This document shows, one piece after another, positions 1-5,235 of a DNA stretch of 12,225 bases. Numbering within the stretch: position 1 is the stretch's first letter; each line of letters starts with the position of its first letter. The DNA is from HK-STAS-PATE-2 sp035906575 (lineage in GTDB: Bacteria; Patescibacteriota; Patescibacteriia; 2-12-FULL-60-25): NCBI GenBank assembly GCA_035906575.1, contig JAMIEW010000041.1, positions 1-12,225 of the forward strand. Direction: 5' to 3'. The notes under the pieces were generated by a model. The model was not told the DNA's origin and did not search any database. It was given only the letters and a program-made list of their open reading frames with translations. Both the position numbers and the translations under genes were made by a program.

Positions 1-165
1 GGTGCGTTTACCGTTGGTCCTCTTGGGATGACAATGATGTTCTGCGAAGGTTCACAAGAAGATGCTTTTGCTGCTGAGCTTTCTTCAGTAAAGAGCGCTA
101 GCGTACAGGGTACTGAGCTCATTCTCTTGAATGCTGATGGTGGGATGACATTTACAAAAAAATAG
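1..165 (+). CDS. META-domain (HslJ-like) protein, C-terminal end only
   Basis: Frame 1 is open from the window edge to a TAG stop and gives the last 54 residues of a protein whose start lies outside. The visible part has a Gly-rich strand with the run MTMMFCEG, then a helix-like stretch, then a strand ending in GGMTF. This is the usual ending of the META/HslJ domain (DUF306), in which a Met-rich turn with a conserved Cys precedes the last beta strands. Proteins of this family are usually envelope-associated and are linked to stress or to novobiocin and heat tolerance in other bacteria, but the biochemical role is not known. The gene ends just before a perfect terminator hairpin. The fragment is short, so the family call rests on the C-terminal motif alone. 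Confidence 0.6.
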   Translation, partial: GAFTVGPLGMTMMFCEGSQEDAFAAELSSVKSASVQGTELILLNADGGMTFTKK

Positions 166-170
166 TTCAA

Positions 171-210
171 TAAAAATATCCCCGACGTAATGTCGGGGAT
201 ATTTTTATTT
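171..210. terminator. Bidirectional intrinsic terminator between converging genes
   Basis: A perfect 16-bp inverted repeat (171-186 and 192-207) encloses a 5-nt loop. The GC core CCCCGAC/GTCGGGG is flanked by A-rich and T-rich arms, so each strand has a U-tract after the stem. It serves the META gene on the plus strand and the HxlR-type gene on the minus strand; the TAA stop of the latter lies inside the stem at 205-207. Confidence 0.9.
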
Positions 211-528
211 GCTGAAATGTTTTTTTGCGTAGGCTTCGAGGCTAATCAAGATCGGGAGGAGTTCATCGCCTTTTTTTGTGAGGGTGTAGCAAACAGAGTT
301 TTTATCGATGGTCTCGGTTTGGCGACTGATGAGGCCGAGCTTCTCCATTTTTTTTAAGCGCGTGGTGAGGGTGACAGGGTTCACGTTATTCAGTTTGCGT
401 TGAAGGGCACAAAAACGCTGACCACCATCAGAAAGATTACGGATGATGAGCAAGGTCCAAGCGTCGCCTAAGAGTTTGAATCCGTCTTGAAAGACTTTTG
501 GTGCAGCAAAAGGATTTTGAAAGGCCAT
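205..528 (-). CDS. HxlR-family winged-helix transcriptional regulator
   Basis: A small MarR-like winged-helix DNA-binding protein of 107 residues when read from the ATG at 528. Visible landmarks are the family opening LLGDAWTLLIIRNL (about residues 19-32), a helix-turn-helix around residues 38-65 ending in LTTRLKKMEKLGLI, a wing around 66-83, and the terminal TLTKKGDELLPIL helix. The reading frame extends upstream to a GTG at 660, but that extension is Pro-rich, overlaps the end of the NUDIX gene, and lacks a ribosome binding site. A promoter (TTGTAC, 17 nt, TAGTAT) lies directly before the ATG at 528, so I prefer that start. The redox-sensing Cys often found near the N-terminus of HxlR proteins is absent; Cys40 and Cys80 are the only cysteines. 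It may control itself and the upstream NUDIX gene; the ligand is unknown. Confidence 0.8.
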   Translation of the reverse strand: MAFQNPFAAPKVFQDGFKLLGDAWTLLIIRNLSDGGQRFCALQRKLNNVNPVTLTTRLKKMEKLGLISRQTETIDKNSVCYTLTKKGDELLPILISLEAYAKKHFSK

Positions 529-538
529 AGATGGCGCA

Positions 539-567
539 ATACTACCAAAGTTATAGCGTGGGTACAA
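539..567 (-). promoter_or_regulatory. Promoter for the HxlR-type gene
   Basis: On the minus strand TTGTAC (562-567) is followed after 17 nt by TAGTAT (539-544). Transcription would begin about 3-4 nt before the ATG at 528, so the message would have almost no leader. This supports the shorter protein and transcription independent of the NUDIX gene. Confidence 0.5.
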
Positions 568-613
568 GAAACCCGCTCCGAAATACTTCGGGGCGGGCTC
601 AGGGGGAGCTTGT

Positions 614-1114
614 TCAGTAGGGGATGTGTCGGGCGGCTTTGAGGGCAGCGCGCCAGTCACCGGTGAAGGCGAAGCCTTGTTTGTAGGCGGTCTCGATTGA
701 GATCCAGCCAGGCTCGCACTCCCAGTGAAGTCGCTCGTCTTCGCTGAGATGTGTATTCACAGGTTCTCCAGAGATGTACTCACAGATACAAAAGATACTA
801 AGGGATTGGTGGTACTTGCCGCGATTATACCAGTAGCTCGTCCCCACGCTGCTGACATTGTCGACTCGGATGTGGATCCCGGTTTCTTCGAAAACCTCAC
901 GCGCGAGGGCGGTTTCATGGCTTTCGTCGATCTCGATCGCGCCACCCGGAAAGGTGAGGCCATACTTGGTCTTAATGATAAGCATTTCGTCACCGCGAAA
1001 TACGAGGGCATAAGCCGCGGGTCTGCGTTCTAACTTGTCGACCGTGCAGGGATGTTTTTCACCCTCGACATCGACACAGTAGATCAATCGCTTGGTTTCG
1101 TCTGCTGAGCTCAC
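614..1114 (-). CDS. NUDIX hydrolase
   Basis: A 166-residue NUDIX-fold pyrophosphohydrolase, which would cleave a nucleoside diphosphate linked to another group; the substrate cannot be read from sequence. The NUDIX box is complete and canonical: Gly58, Glu64 and the R72-E73-V-F-E76-E77-T-G79-I block fit G-x5-E-x7-REUxEExGU exactly, and are preceded by the usual LTFPGG strand. The frame reaches a TTG at 1126, but a strong Shine-Dalgarno GGAGG (minus strand, 1120-1124) ends 5 nt before a GTG at 1114, so GTG is chosen. About 45 N-terminal residues before the core strand and roughly 60 after the box complete a single-domain protein. It lies upstream of the HxlR-type regulator on the same strand with an 85-bp gap, and diverges from the tRNA-Ser gene. 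Confidence 0.88.
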   Translation of the reverse strand: MSSADETKRLIYCVDVEGEKHPCTVDKLERRPAAYALVFRGDEMLIIKTKYGLTFPGGAIEIDESHETALAREVFEETGIHIRVDNVSSVGTSYWYNRGKYHQSLSIFCICEYISGEPVNTHLSEDERLHWECEPGWISIETAYKQGFAFTGDWRAALKAARHIPY

Positions 1115-1187
1115 AATAACCTCCAAAGATGAACGTGCCGCGATTGCAACATAAAAACGGCGACAAGGTCAATAAATTGCCTATTGA

Positions 1188-1216
1188 TTGACCAAAACCC
1201 CTTTGACCGCTACTAT
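1188..1216 (+). promoter_or_regulatory. Sigma-70-type promoter of tRNA-Ser
   Basis: TTGACC (1188-1193), a 17-nt spacer, and TACTAT (1211-1216) form a near-consensus promoter. Transcription would start near 1223, about 15 nt before the mature tRNA 5' end at 1238. Confidence 0.75.
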
Positions 1217-1237
1217 CTGGCCACACTCAGACCCCGT

Positions 1238-1327
1238 GGAGAGGTGGCAGAGTGGTCGAATGCGCCAGACTCGAAATCTGGTATACCTTCACGGGTATCG
1301 AGGGTTCGAATCCCTCCTTCTCCGCCA
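1238..1327 (+). tRNA. tRNA-Ser (anticodon CGA, reads UCG)
   Basis: A 90-nt class II tRNA. The 7-bp acceptor stem pairs 1238-1244 with 1317-1323 (one G-U pair). The discriminator is G1324 and the 3' CCA (1325-1327) is encoded. The anticodon stem CCAGA/TCTGG (1265-1269 and 1277-1281) encloses the loop CTCGAAA, giving anticodon CGA at 1272-1274. A long variable arm (ATACC paired with GGTAT) and a GGTTCGAATCC T-loop region are present, as expected for serine. It is transcribed alone, with its own promoter upstream and a terminator downstream. Confidence 0.95.
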
Positions 1328-1333
1328 TGACAA

Positions 1334-1385
1334 TCTTTATCGCACATCTCGAGTGCCTCAAAACATACGAGATCTGCGATAGGGA
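1334..1385 (+). other. Long imperfect hairpin in the tRNA-Ser 3' trailer
   Basis: Arms 1338-1351 and 1368-1381 pair over 14 positions with a single C-C mismatch (1345/1374). Four further pairs extend outward to 1334/1385, two of them G-U. The 16-nt loop is 1352-1367. The element starts 7 nt after the tRNA CCA end and abuts the terminator stem at 1386. It could protect or direct 3' processing of the tRNA, or be released as a small RNA. Confidence 0.6.
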
Positions 1386-1410
1386 AAAACCGCCCCGAAA
1401 GGGCGGTTTT
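1386..1410 (+). terminator. Intrinsic terminator after tRNA-Ser
   Basis: AAAACCGCCC (1386-1395), loop CGAAA, GGGCGGTTTT (1401-1410): a perfect 10-bp stem ending in a T-run. It would end the tRNA-Ser transcript before the next gene. Confidence 0.88.
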
Positions 1411-1457
1411 GTGTATCGCTACCTTTTACAAACAGGGATATCAAAAACGGTGATTGA

Positions 1458-2570
1458 ATGATATCGTCTTGTTCTATGGAACACGTAAGGAAAGGAATTG
1501 GTACATTAATAGAACATGGTCAAAAAAAGGAATTGCTTGATCCCACGAAAGAAATTGAAGCAGCGCGCAGGTTTTTTCGTGATCTTGGAATTCCCTTGGA
1601 TAAAGATGGTTTGATCTCTAGAGAATTGACGGCAGAGCAAATCCGGAAACTGGCAGACTGGCGCAGGCAAACGATGGAAGGAGGCATCGAAATGCCAACG
1701 GAGAAAATTTTCTACAATAAAGTGTTTGCTGCGATATCTCTTTGGAGACAGAAAAAAGAGGAGGGTGGTATTACGTACCTCCTTGGAAAAGGTACAGGGG
1801 TCGAGATTGCGTTACGTGGAAATGTACGAGGAAGAGAGAAGAGACAACCCGCGTTCCCGTATCGAAGTCATAGTGATTTTGAACTCTATGCGGTCGATGT
1901 CGGCATAGACGTGTACACGCCAGCGTTTATGATGGTATTTGGTGCACAAGAATATTTCCCGCCCACGAAGACAAAAGGACTCTCCCATCTTCCCCCGAAT
2001 CTTCTTCATCAAACATGCGAAACTGTTGATTTGGGCGGTATCGATATCCTCATACCAGAACTTGAGCTTATGTATTTGGATAAACGTTTTGCCAGCGAGG
2101 AAACGCCACGAGAAGATGGATACGATCATGAACTTCTTGCGAAGCGATACGTCTTAGACGTAGAAAAGGTTTTGCAATATCTAGATACCTTCGTACTCCC
2201 AGGTATGCGGAACAGGATAGAAGAAACCTATTCACCCGAGAAAGCTGCATCTCAGATAGCGGGAATTAAAAAATATATGAGAATGCACGAGCGGGAGCAT
2301 GAGCTACTAGGCAAAACTGAGCCAGCTGATTGGGCTAATGCATTGAACTCTCTTTTTGATACACATCTACATATGGAGATGTCGGATATCTCTTCATTGT
2401 ATTGGGTCACCCTTACCGATGCAGACTTTATGCACGATCGCCAGCTCGCGGATGAAGCGGGGTTAAAAACAAAAATTCAAGATCGAATCCTCCAAGATCG
2501 GAAGCTGAGGCTTCAGACAATTGATGAGGTCCGTGAAAGCGAGCGGACATTTTTAGAGTCGATACAATGA
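1458..2570 (+). CDS. Putative nucleotidyltransferase-like protein
   Basis: A soluble 370-residue protein that I do not recognise as a named family. In its centre, GKGTG (110-114) is followed after about 25 residues by RSHSDFEL (136-143). This resembles the nucleotidyltransferase-superfamily signature, a Gly-rich turn followed by Asp-x-Asp/Glu, as in AbiEii/MNT-like and aminoglycoside nucleotidyltransferases. Asp140 and Glu142 would bind metal, and a third acidic residue could be Asp196 in the strand GIDILIP. The following segment with ELMYLDKR and a later KRYVLDVEKVLQYLD resembles the helical 'K..R.kD..D...L' region of those enzymes. About 105 residues precede the core and 130 highly charged helical residues follow it. 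There is no signal peptide or membrane segment. ATG at 1458 is used; ATG at 1476 is an alternative because an extended -10 (TGATATCGT, 1459-1467) lies just before it. It sits between the tRNA-Ser terminator and another terminator, so it is a single-gene unit. The substrate is unknown. Confidence 0.55.
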   Translation: MISSCSMEHVRKGIGTLIEHGQKKELLDPTKEIEAARRFFRDLGIPLDKDGLISRELTAEQIRKLADWRRQTMEGGIEMPTEKIFYNKVFAAISLWRQKKEEGGITYLLGKGTGVEIALRGNVRGREKRQPAFPYRSHSDFELYAVDVGIDVYTPAFMMVFGAQEYFPPTKTKGLSHLPPNLLHQTCETVDLGGIDILIPELELMYLDKRFASEETPREDGYDHELLAKRYVLDVEKVLQYLDTFVLPGMRNRIEETYSPEKAASQIAGIKKYMRMHEREHELLGKTEPADWANALNSLFDTHLHMEMSDISSLYWVTLTDADFMHDRQLADEAGLKTKIQDRILQDRKLRLQTIDEVRESERTFLESIQ

Positions 2571-2684
2571 GGTTAAAACCGCTATTGACTCCTGTCTCAC
2601 ATGCCTCGAAAACGCCCTGATTTCGCCCCCTGAAAAAGCCCTTGGACTACACGTTTTCCTGGTTGCTTAACTCGACTGGCCCGC

Positions 2685-2722
2685 CACAAATAATACCCGC
2701 TAAAAAGCGGGTATTATTTGTG
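2685..2722 (+). terminator. Perfect 16-bp terminator hairpin
   Basis: Arms 2685-2700 and 2707-2722 pair perfectly around the loop TAAAAA. A GC core (CCCGC/GCGGG) is flanked by AT-rich outer arms. It lies 115 nt after the stop of the nucleotidyltransferase-like gene. The intervening stretch 2571-2684 holds no gene or structure that I can support. Confidence 0.75.
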
Positions 2723-2726
2723 TAAG

Positions 2727-2754
2727 TTGTCTGATAGAGAGCTTAGGGTATAAT
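2727..2754 (+). promoter_or_regulatory. Promoter of the small unknown gene
   Basis: TTGTCT (2727-2732), 16-nt spacer, and a consensus TATAAT (2749-2754). The start would be near 2761, giving a leader of about 35 nt. An AAGGAG at 2755-2760 lies too far from the ATG at 2796 to act as its ribosome binding site and would not be transcribed. Confidence 0.6.
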
Positions 2755-2795
2755 AAGGAGAGCTTTATTAATCCTATAGATCACTATCAAATAAT

Positions 2796-3107
2796 ATGGA
2801 AAAATTTGAAATGGGTGGAGGTAAGCCACCTGAGCAGGAGCGTAATCAATTCATTGAAGCCATTGCAGAGCGTGCCAAGGGGGCGAGTCCTAAGATCCAA
2901 CAAAGAATGGAAGAGATTCTTATTCCTAATTTGGAGCTGATGGGAAAGCTTGCTCAAAGGTGGCTGGGTGGATTACAGAATGATTTTTATACTTTGGTTG
3001 AGAATCCTAATGACCCATGTGGCGGGGGTGCCTATGAAGGTTGGACGGCGAAGGAGCTTAGAGAATTGTACGCCGTTTTATTTGGAGAAGAGATGGATGA
3101 GTTTTAA
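2796..3107 (+). CDS. Small hypothetical protein (103 aa)
   Basis: I do not recognise this protein. It is acidic and mostly helical, with an N-terminal segment rich in Glu, Gln and Lys (about residues 10-45) and a middle helix around LELMGKLAQRWLGGL. A short loop with the only Cys (PCGGGAYEGW, about residues 74-83) precedes a final helix ending in GEEMDEF. It has no signal peptide and no membrane segment. A second in-frame ATG occurs at 2811, and neither start has a Shine-Dalgarno sequence. The gene is isolated: its own TATAAT promoter lies upstream and intrinsic terminators lie on both sides. The balanced reading frame and dedicated expression signals support a real gene. The function is unknown. 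Confidence 0.65.
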   Translation: MEKFEMGGGKPPEQERNQFIEAIAERAKGASPKIQQRMEEILIPNLELMGKLAQRWLGGLQNDFYTLVENPNDPCGGGAYEGWTAKELRELYAVLFGEEMDEF

Positions 3108-3158
3108 GGCGAAAAAGTCCCCTTAATCGGTAATTTGAAACGGTAAGTAGCAAATAAT

Positions 3159-3179
3159 CCCGCTGAAAAGCGGGTTTTT
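3159..3179 (+). terminator. Intrinsic terminator
   Basis: CCCGCT (3159-3164), loop GAAA, AGCGGG (3169-3174), then TTTTT. A compact classical terminator 51 nt after the small unknown gene. Confidence 0.88.
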
Positions 3180-3215
3180 GTTCGCTTGTGCTCACTAGGA
3201 ACATCGTCTTTTCTC

Positions 3216-3224
3216 TGGTACTCT
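3216..3224 (+). promoter_or_regulatory. Extended -10 element for a leaderless message
   Basis: TGGTACTCT forms an extended -10 (TG-N-TACTCT). The hexamer ends 6 nt before the ATG at 3231, so transcription would begin at or next to the start codon. I see no good -35. Confidence 0.4.
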
Positions 3225-3230
3225 TTTTCC

Positions 3231-3521
3231 ATGCCTAACGTTGCCATTGGAACGGGTGTGGTCCATACCGTCCCAAAAGATCTTAAGGAGGTTTTATCGA
3301 AGAACCCAAAAGTTCTGGATCTGTGGAACAAGCTCACGCCACTCGCGCGCAATGAGTGGATTTGTTATATCACCATCGTTAAAAAAGCTGAGACGAGAAC
3401 CGACCATATCGTGCGTCTTCAGTCGGATTTATTAGAAGGGGAGAAGCGCCCATGTTGCTGGCCGGGGTGTCCGCACCGTCGTCCAAGCGCCGCAAAGTGG
3501 TTTGGTAAGAAGAAGGTCTAG
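3231..3521 (+). CDS. OmdA/YdeI-domain protein
   Basis: A 96-residue protein matching the OmdA domain (YdeI or OmpD-associated, PF13376-like), sometimes labelled 'bacteriocin-protection'. The domain is visible as VPKDLKEVLSKNPKVLDLW (14-32), a LTPLARNEW helix, and the hallmark YITIVKKAETRTDHI segment (46-60, usually '...I..AK..eTR..Ri'). A Cys-rich tail with CCWPGCPH (75-82) follows, which could bind a metal. The frame could be extended to 3186, but that stretch holds the terminator-proximal and promoter region, while the ATG at 3231 lies 6 nt behind an extended -10. This fits a leaderless message, and homology also begins near this Met. The molecular function of OmdA proteins is unclear. No terminator separates it from the C39-like gene; the -35 of that gene begins 3 nt after this stop. 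Confidence 0.75.
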   Translation: MPNVAIGTGVVHTVPKDLKEVLSKNPKVLDLWNKLTPLARNEWICYITIVKKAETRTDHIVRLQSDLLEGEKRPCCWPGCPHRRPSAAKWFGKKKV

Positions 3522-3523
3522 GG

Positions 3524-3552
3524 TTGCCGAAAACGTTGTTTTGGACTAGTAT
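3524..3552 (+). promoter_or_regulatory. Promoter of the C39-like gene (leaderless)
   Basis: TTGCCG (3524-3529), 17-nt spacer, TAGTAT (3547-3552), then 6 nt to the ATG at 3559. The predicted start coincides with the A of the start codon, and there is no Shine-Dalgarno sequence. Confidence 0.6.
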
Positions 3553-3558
3553 CGGGGC

Positions 3559-4095
3559 ATGAAAACGTCGCCTAACCTTCTCGTCTTTCCGCACGCCATT
3601 CAAACCTACGAGCATGATTGCGGCGCAGCGATGTTGCAGGGCGTTTTAATGTATTACGGCATTGAAGTTCGACAAGAACTTATTTTTAAATCCGCCAAGA
3701 CCAATGCACGTGTTGGTACCTTGATTAGCGGTATGTTGAGCACCCTGGATATGTATGGCTTACAATACGATTCATCAGAGATGACTCTTGATGAGATTAA
3801 AGGCTATTTAGATAAAAAAATTCCAGTACTCATCTTATTGCAGGCTTGGAGTTTGAAGACTGATGACTATGCCAAACACTATGGTGATAGTCACTGGGTT
3901 GCAGCAATCGGTTATGACAAACAGAATATCTACTTTGAGGACCCGTACGCCTTCAATCGAGTATTCTTAACGCAAAAAGCGTTTCTTGAACGATGGCACG
4001 CCAGAGAAAGTAAGAAAAAAATAAAAAATCACGGCATTGCGGTTTACGGTAAAAAGCCCGTTTACCACACCGACACTATTGTTCCGATGCTTTAG
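3559..4095 (+). CDS. Stand-alone C39-like cysteine peptidase-fold protein
   Basis: A 178-residue papain-fold protein of the peptidase C39 type. All elements of the active site can be placed: oxyanion Gln15, nucleophile Cys21 in the signature HDCGAAMLQ, His112 in SHWVAAIGYD, and Asp128 in YFEDPY. C39 domains usually cleave double-glycine leader peptides and are fused to ABC exporters, or occur as secreted C39_2 proteins. Here the domain is alone, with no transporter, membrane segment or signal peptide, so it would act in the cytoplasm. Possible roles are processing of a small leader peptide or another amide hydrolysis; no substrate gene is visible beside it. A Lys-rich segment (SKKKIKNH) near the C-terminus is additional. 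A terminator-like hairpin follows its stop by 5 nt. Confidence 0.75.
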   Translation: MKTSPNLLVFPHAIQTYEHDCGAAMLQGVLMYYGIEVRQELIFKSAKTNARVGTLISGMLSTLDMYGLQYDSSEMTLDEIKGYLDKKIPVLILLQAWSLKTDDYAKHYGDSHWVAAIGYDKQNIYFEDPYAFNRVFLTQKAFLERWHARESKKKIKNHGIAVYGKKPVYHTDTIVPML

Positions 4096-4099
4096 TCAT

Positions 4100-4134
4100 C
4101 AGAAGCCCACCATGTGATACGCGGTGGGCTTCTG
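4100..4134 (+). terminator. Terminator-like hairpin
   Basis: Perfect 12-bp arms CAGAAGCCCACC (4100-4111) and GGTGGGCTTCTG (4123-4134) enclose an 11-nt loop. The following T-run is poor (CTTTAC), and the -35 of the trhO promoter begins 2 nt later, so termination may be only partial. Confidence 0.6.
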
Positions 4135-4135
4135 C

Positions 4136-4164
4136 TTTACAAAAGGCTTATTTTATTGTATTTA
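4136..4164 (+). promoter_or_regulatory. Promoter of trhO (leaderless)
   Basis: TTTACA (4136-4141), 17-nt spacer, TATTTA (4159-4164), then exactly 6 nt to the ATG at 4171. It has the same geometry as the promoter at 3524-3552. There is no ribosome binding site. Confidence 0.55.
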
Positions 4165-4170
4165 TCAGCC

Positions 4171-5172
4171 ATGAATCAGCAGGTGCTTCTCTTCTATAAA
4201 TACGTCACCGTGGCAGACCCGCAGGCTTTGGCTGAGTGGGTGCGTTTGCGTGGCGAGGCTTTGGGTTTTAAAGGACGTATCCTTGTTGCTGAAGAAGGTA
4301 TGAACGGTATTCTTGAAGGTGAAACCGAAAAGACCGAGCTCTTCGCAAAAGAACTCCTCGAGAATCCGCTTTTTGTAGACATGAATATCAAGCGCAGCGC
4401 CGGCAATGGCGAGGCGTTTCCACGTTGGTCGGTGAAGGTACGTCATGAGATTGTGGGGACGCAGTTTTCTTATGAAGAAGCTGACCCGCGCGTACGTACG
4501 GCACCGCATCTTGCGCCAGAAAAACTCCGCGAGATGTTTGAGCGTGATGATGACTTTATTGTTGTCGACATGCGCAACTCGTATGAGATCGCTTCGGGTA
4601 AATTCAAAAAAACGATTGACCCTGGCATGGTTGCTTCACGTGATTTAAAAGAGGCGATCGTGAAACTCGAGCGATATAAAGACAAAAAAATCGTGACCGT
4701 TTGCACCGGTGGCGTTCGTTGCGAAAAAATGTCCGCGTATTTAATGAGCCAGGGTTTTAAGGATGTGTATCAGCTTGAAAACGGTATCCATGCGTACATG
4801 GAGAAGTACCCGGGCAAAGATTTCATGGGCGCGCTCTATACCTTTGATGATCGCATCGTGATGGACTTTGGTGGTGACCGTGAAATCATTGGCGAATGCC
4901 ATCTCTGCAAAGCAAAGACCGAGCGCTATATCAACTGTGCAAACGACGAATGCCATCTGCATATTCTCGTTTGTGAAGGTTGTTCGCCCGATCGCAAAAA
5001 TGCGTACTGTTCAGATAAGTGCAAAGAGTATGTCGCCCGTCTTGAGCGTCAGAAAGTTGTTGAGACAAAACTTGAACCGGTGAAAAAATGGTTCACACGT
5101 TTACGCTATCGCACCATCAAGCGATGGCACCGGTTTGTCTGGGCGATAAAGCGCCTCAAAAAAGACCGCTAG
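4171..5172 (+). CDS. trhO: tRNA uridine(34) hydroxylase (rhodanese family, YceA-type)
   Basis: TrhO catalyses oxygen-dependent hydroxylation of uridine 34 in certain tRNAs, the first step towards the wobble modification cmo5U/mo5U. The 333-residue protein has the family's three parts. An N-terminal ferredoxin-like domain includes the run LVAEEGMNG. A rhodanese domain (about 110-215) has VVDMRN and the catalytic loop CTGGVRCEK, where Cys178 is the expected active Cys and Cys184 is the conserved second one. A C-terminal Cys-rich module (about 240-290) has CHLCK, CANDEC, CEGC and YCSDKC and probably binds zinc; a basic tail follows. The ATG at 4171 is preferred over the upstream in-frame start at 4114, because the family begins here and the intervening stretch holds the terminator hairpin and promoter. 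The stop lies within the next terminator. Confidence 0.93.
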   Translation: MNQQVLLFYKYVTVADPQALAEWVRLRGEALGFKGRILVAEEGMNGILEGETEKTELFAKELLENPLFVDMNIKRSAGNGEAFPRWSVKVRHEIVGTQFSYEEADPRVRTAPHLAPEKLREMFERDDDFIVVDMRNSYEIASGKFKKTIDPGMVASRDLKEAIVKLERYKDKKIVTVCTGGVRCEKMSAYLMSQGFKDVYQLENGIHAYMEKYPGKDFMGALYTFDDRIVMDFGGDREIIGECHLCKAKTERYINCANDECHLHILVCEGCSPDRKNAYCSDKCKEYVARLERQKVVETKLEPVKKWFTRLRYRTIKRWHRFVWAIKRLKKDR

Positions 5173-5214
5173 GCCACCGTCGCTCGCGAGCGACGTGGCT
5201 AGGCGGTCTTTTTG
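5159..5214 (+). terminator. Large terminator hairpin after trhO
   Basis: A long stem joins AAAAGACCGC on the left to GCGGTCTTTT on the right and continues inward through CTAG-containing segments to CGTCGCTCG/CGAGCGACG at the tip. It has one bulged C and one A-A mismatch. The trhO TAG stop (5170-5172) is inside the left arm, and a T-run follows the right arm. Confidence 0.85.
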
Positions 5215-5220
5215 TTTGGT

Positions 5221-5229
5221 TGCTATAGT
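5221..5229 (+). promoter_or_regulatory. Extended -10 element of copA (leaderless)
   Basis: TGCTATAGT is an extended -10 (TG-N-TATAGT) ending 6 nt before the ATG at 5236. No clear -35 is seen; the 17-nt position falls in the terminator arm. A TTG at 5212 would place this element inside the coding region, so the ATG at 5236 is the better start. Confidence 0.5.
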
Positions 5230-5235
5230 GACTCT

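Noticed and set aside
529..660. N-terminal extension of the HxlR-type protein from GTG 660
   Set aside because: The extension is Pro-rich low complexity, overlaps the NUDIX gene and contains the promoter for the shorter form.
725..1033. A 102-codon plus-strand frame opposite the NUDIX gene
   Set aside because: It is antisense to a gene with a perfect NUDIX box and has no recognisable domain or expression signal.
1188..1461. Two overlapping plus-strand frames across the tRNA
   Set aside because: They run through the tRNA-Ser and its terminator and so are not coding.
2655..2690. A tRNA-like 3' end ending in CCCGCCA after the nucleotidyltransferase-like gene
   Set aside because: No T-arm, acceptor partner or anticodon stem can be built upstream.
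1300..3180. A genomic island inserted at tRNA-Ser
   Set aside because: I found no duplicated tRNA 3' end downstream and no integrase or transposase in the window.
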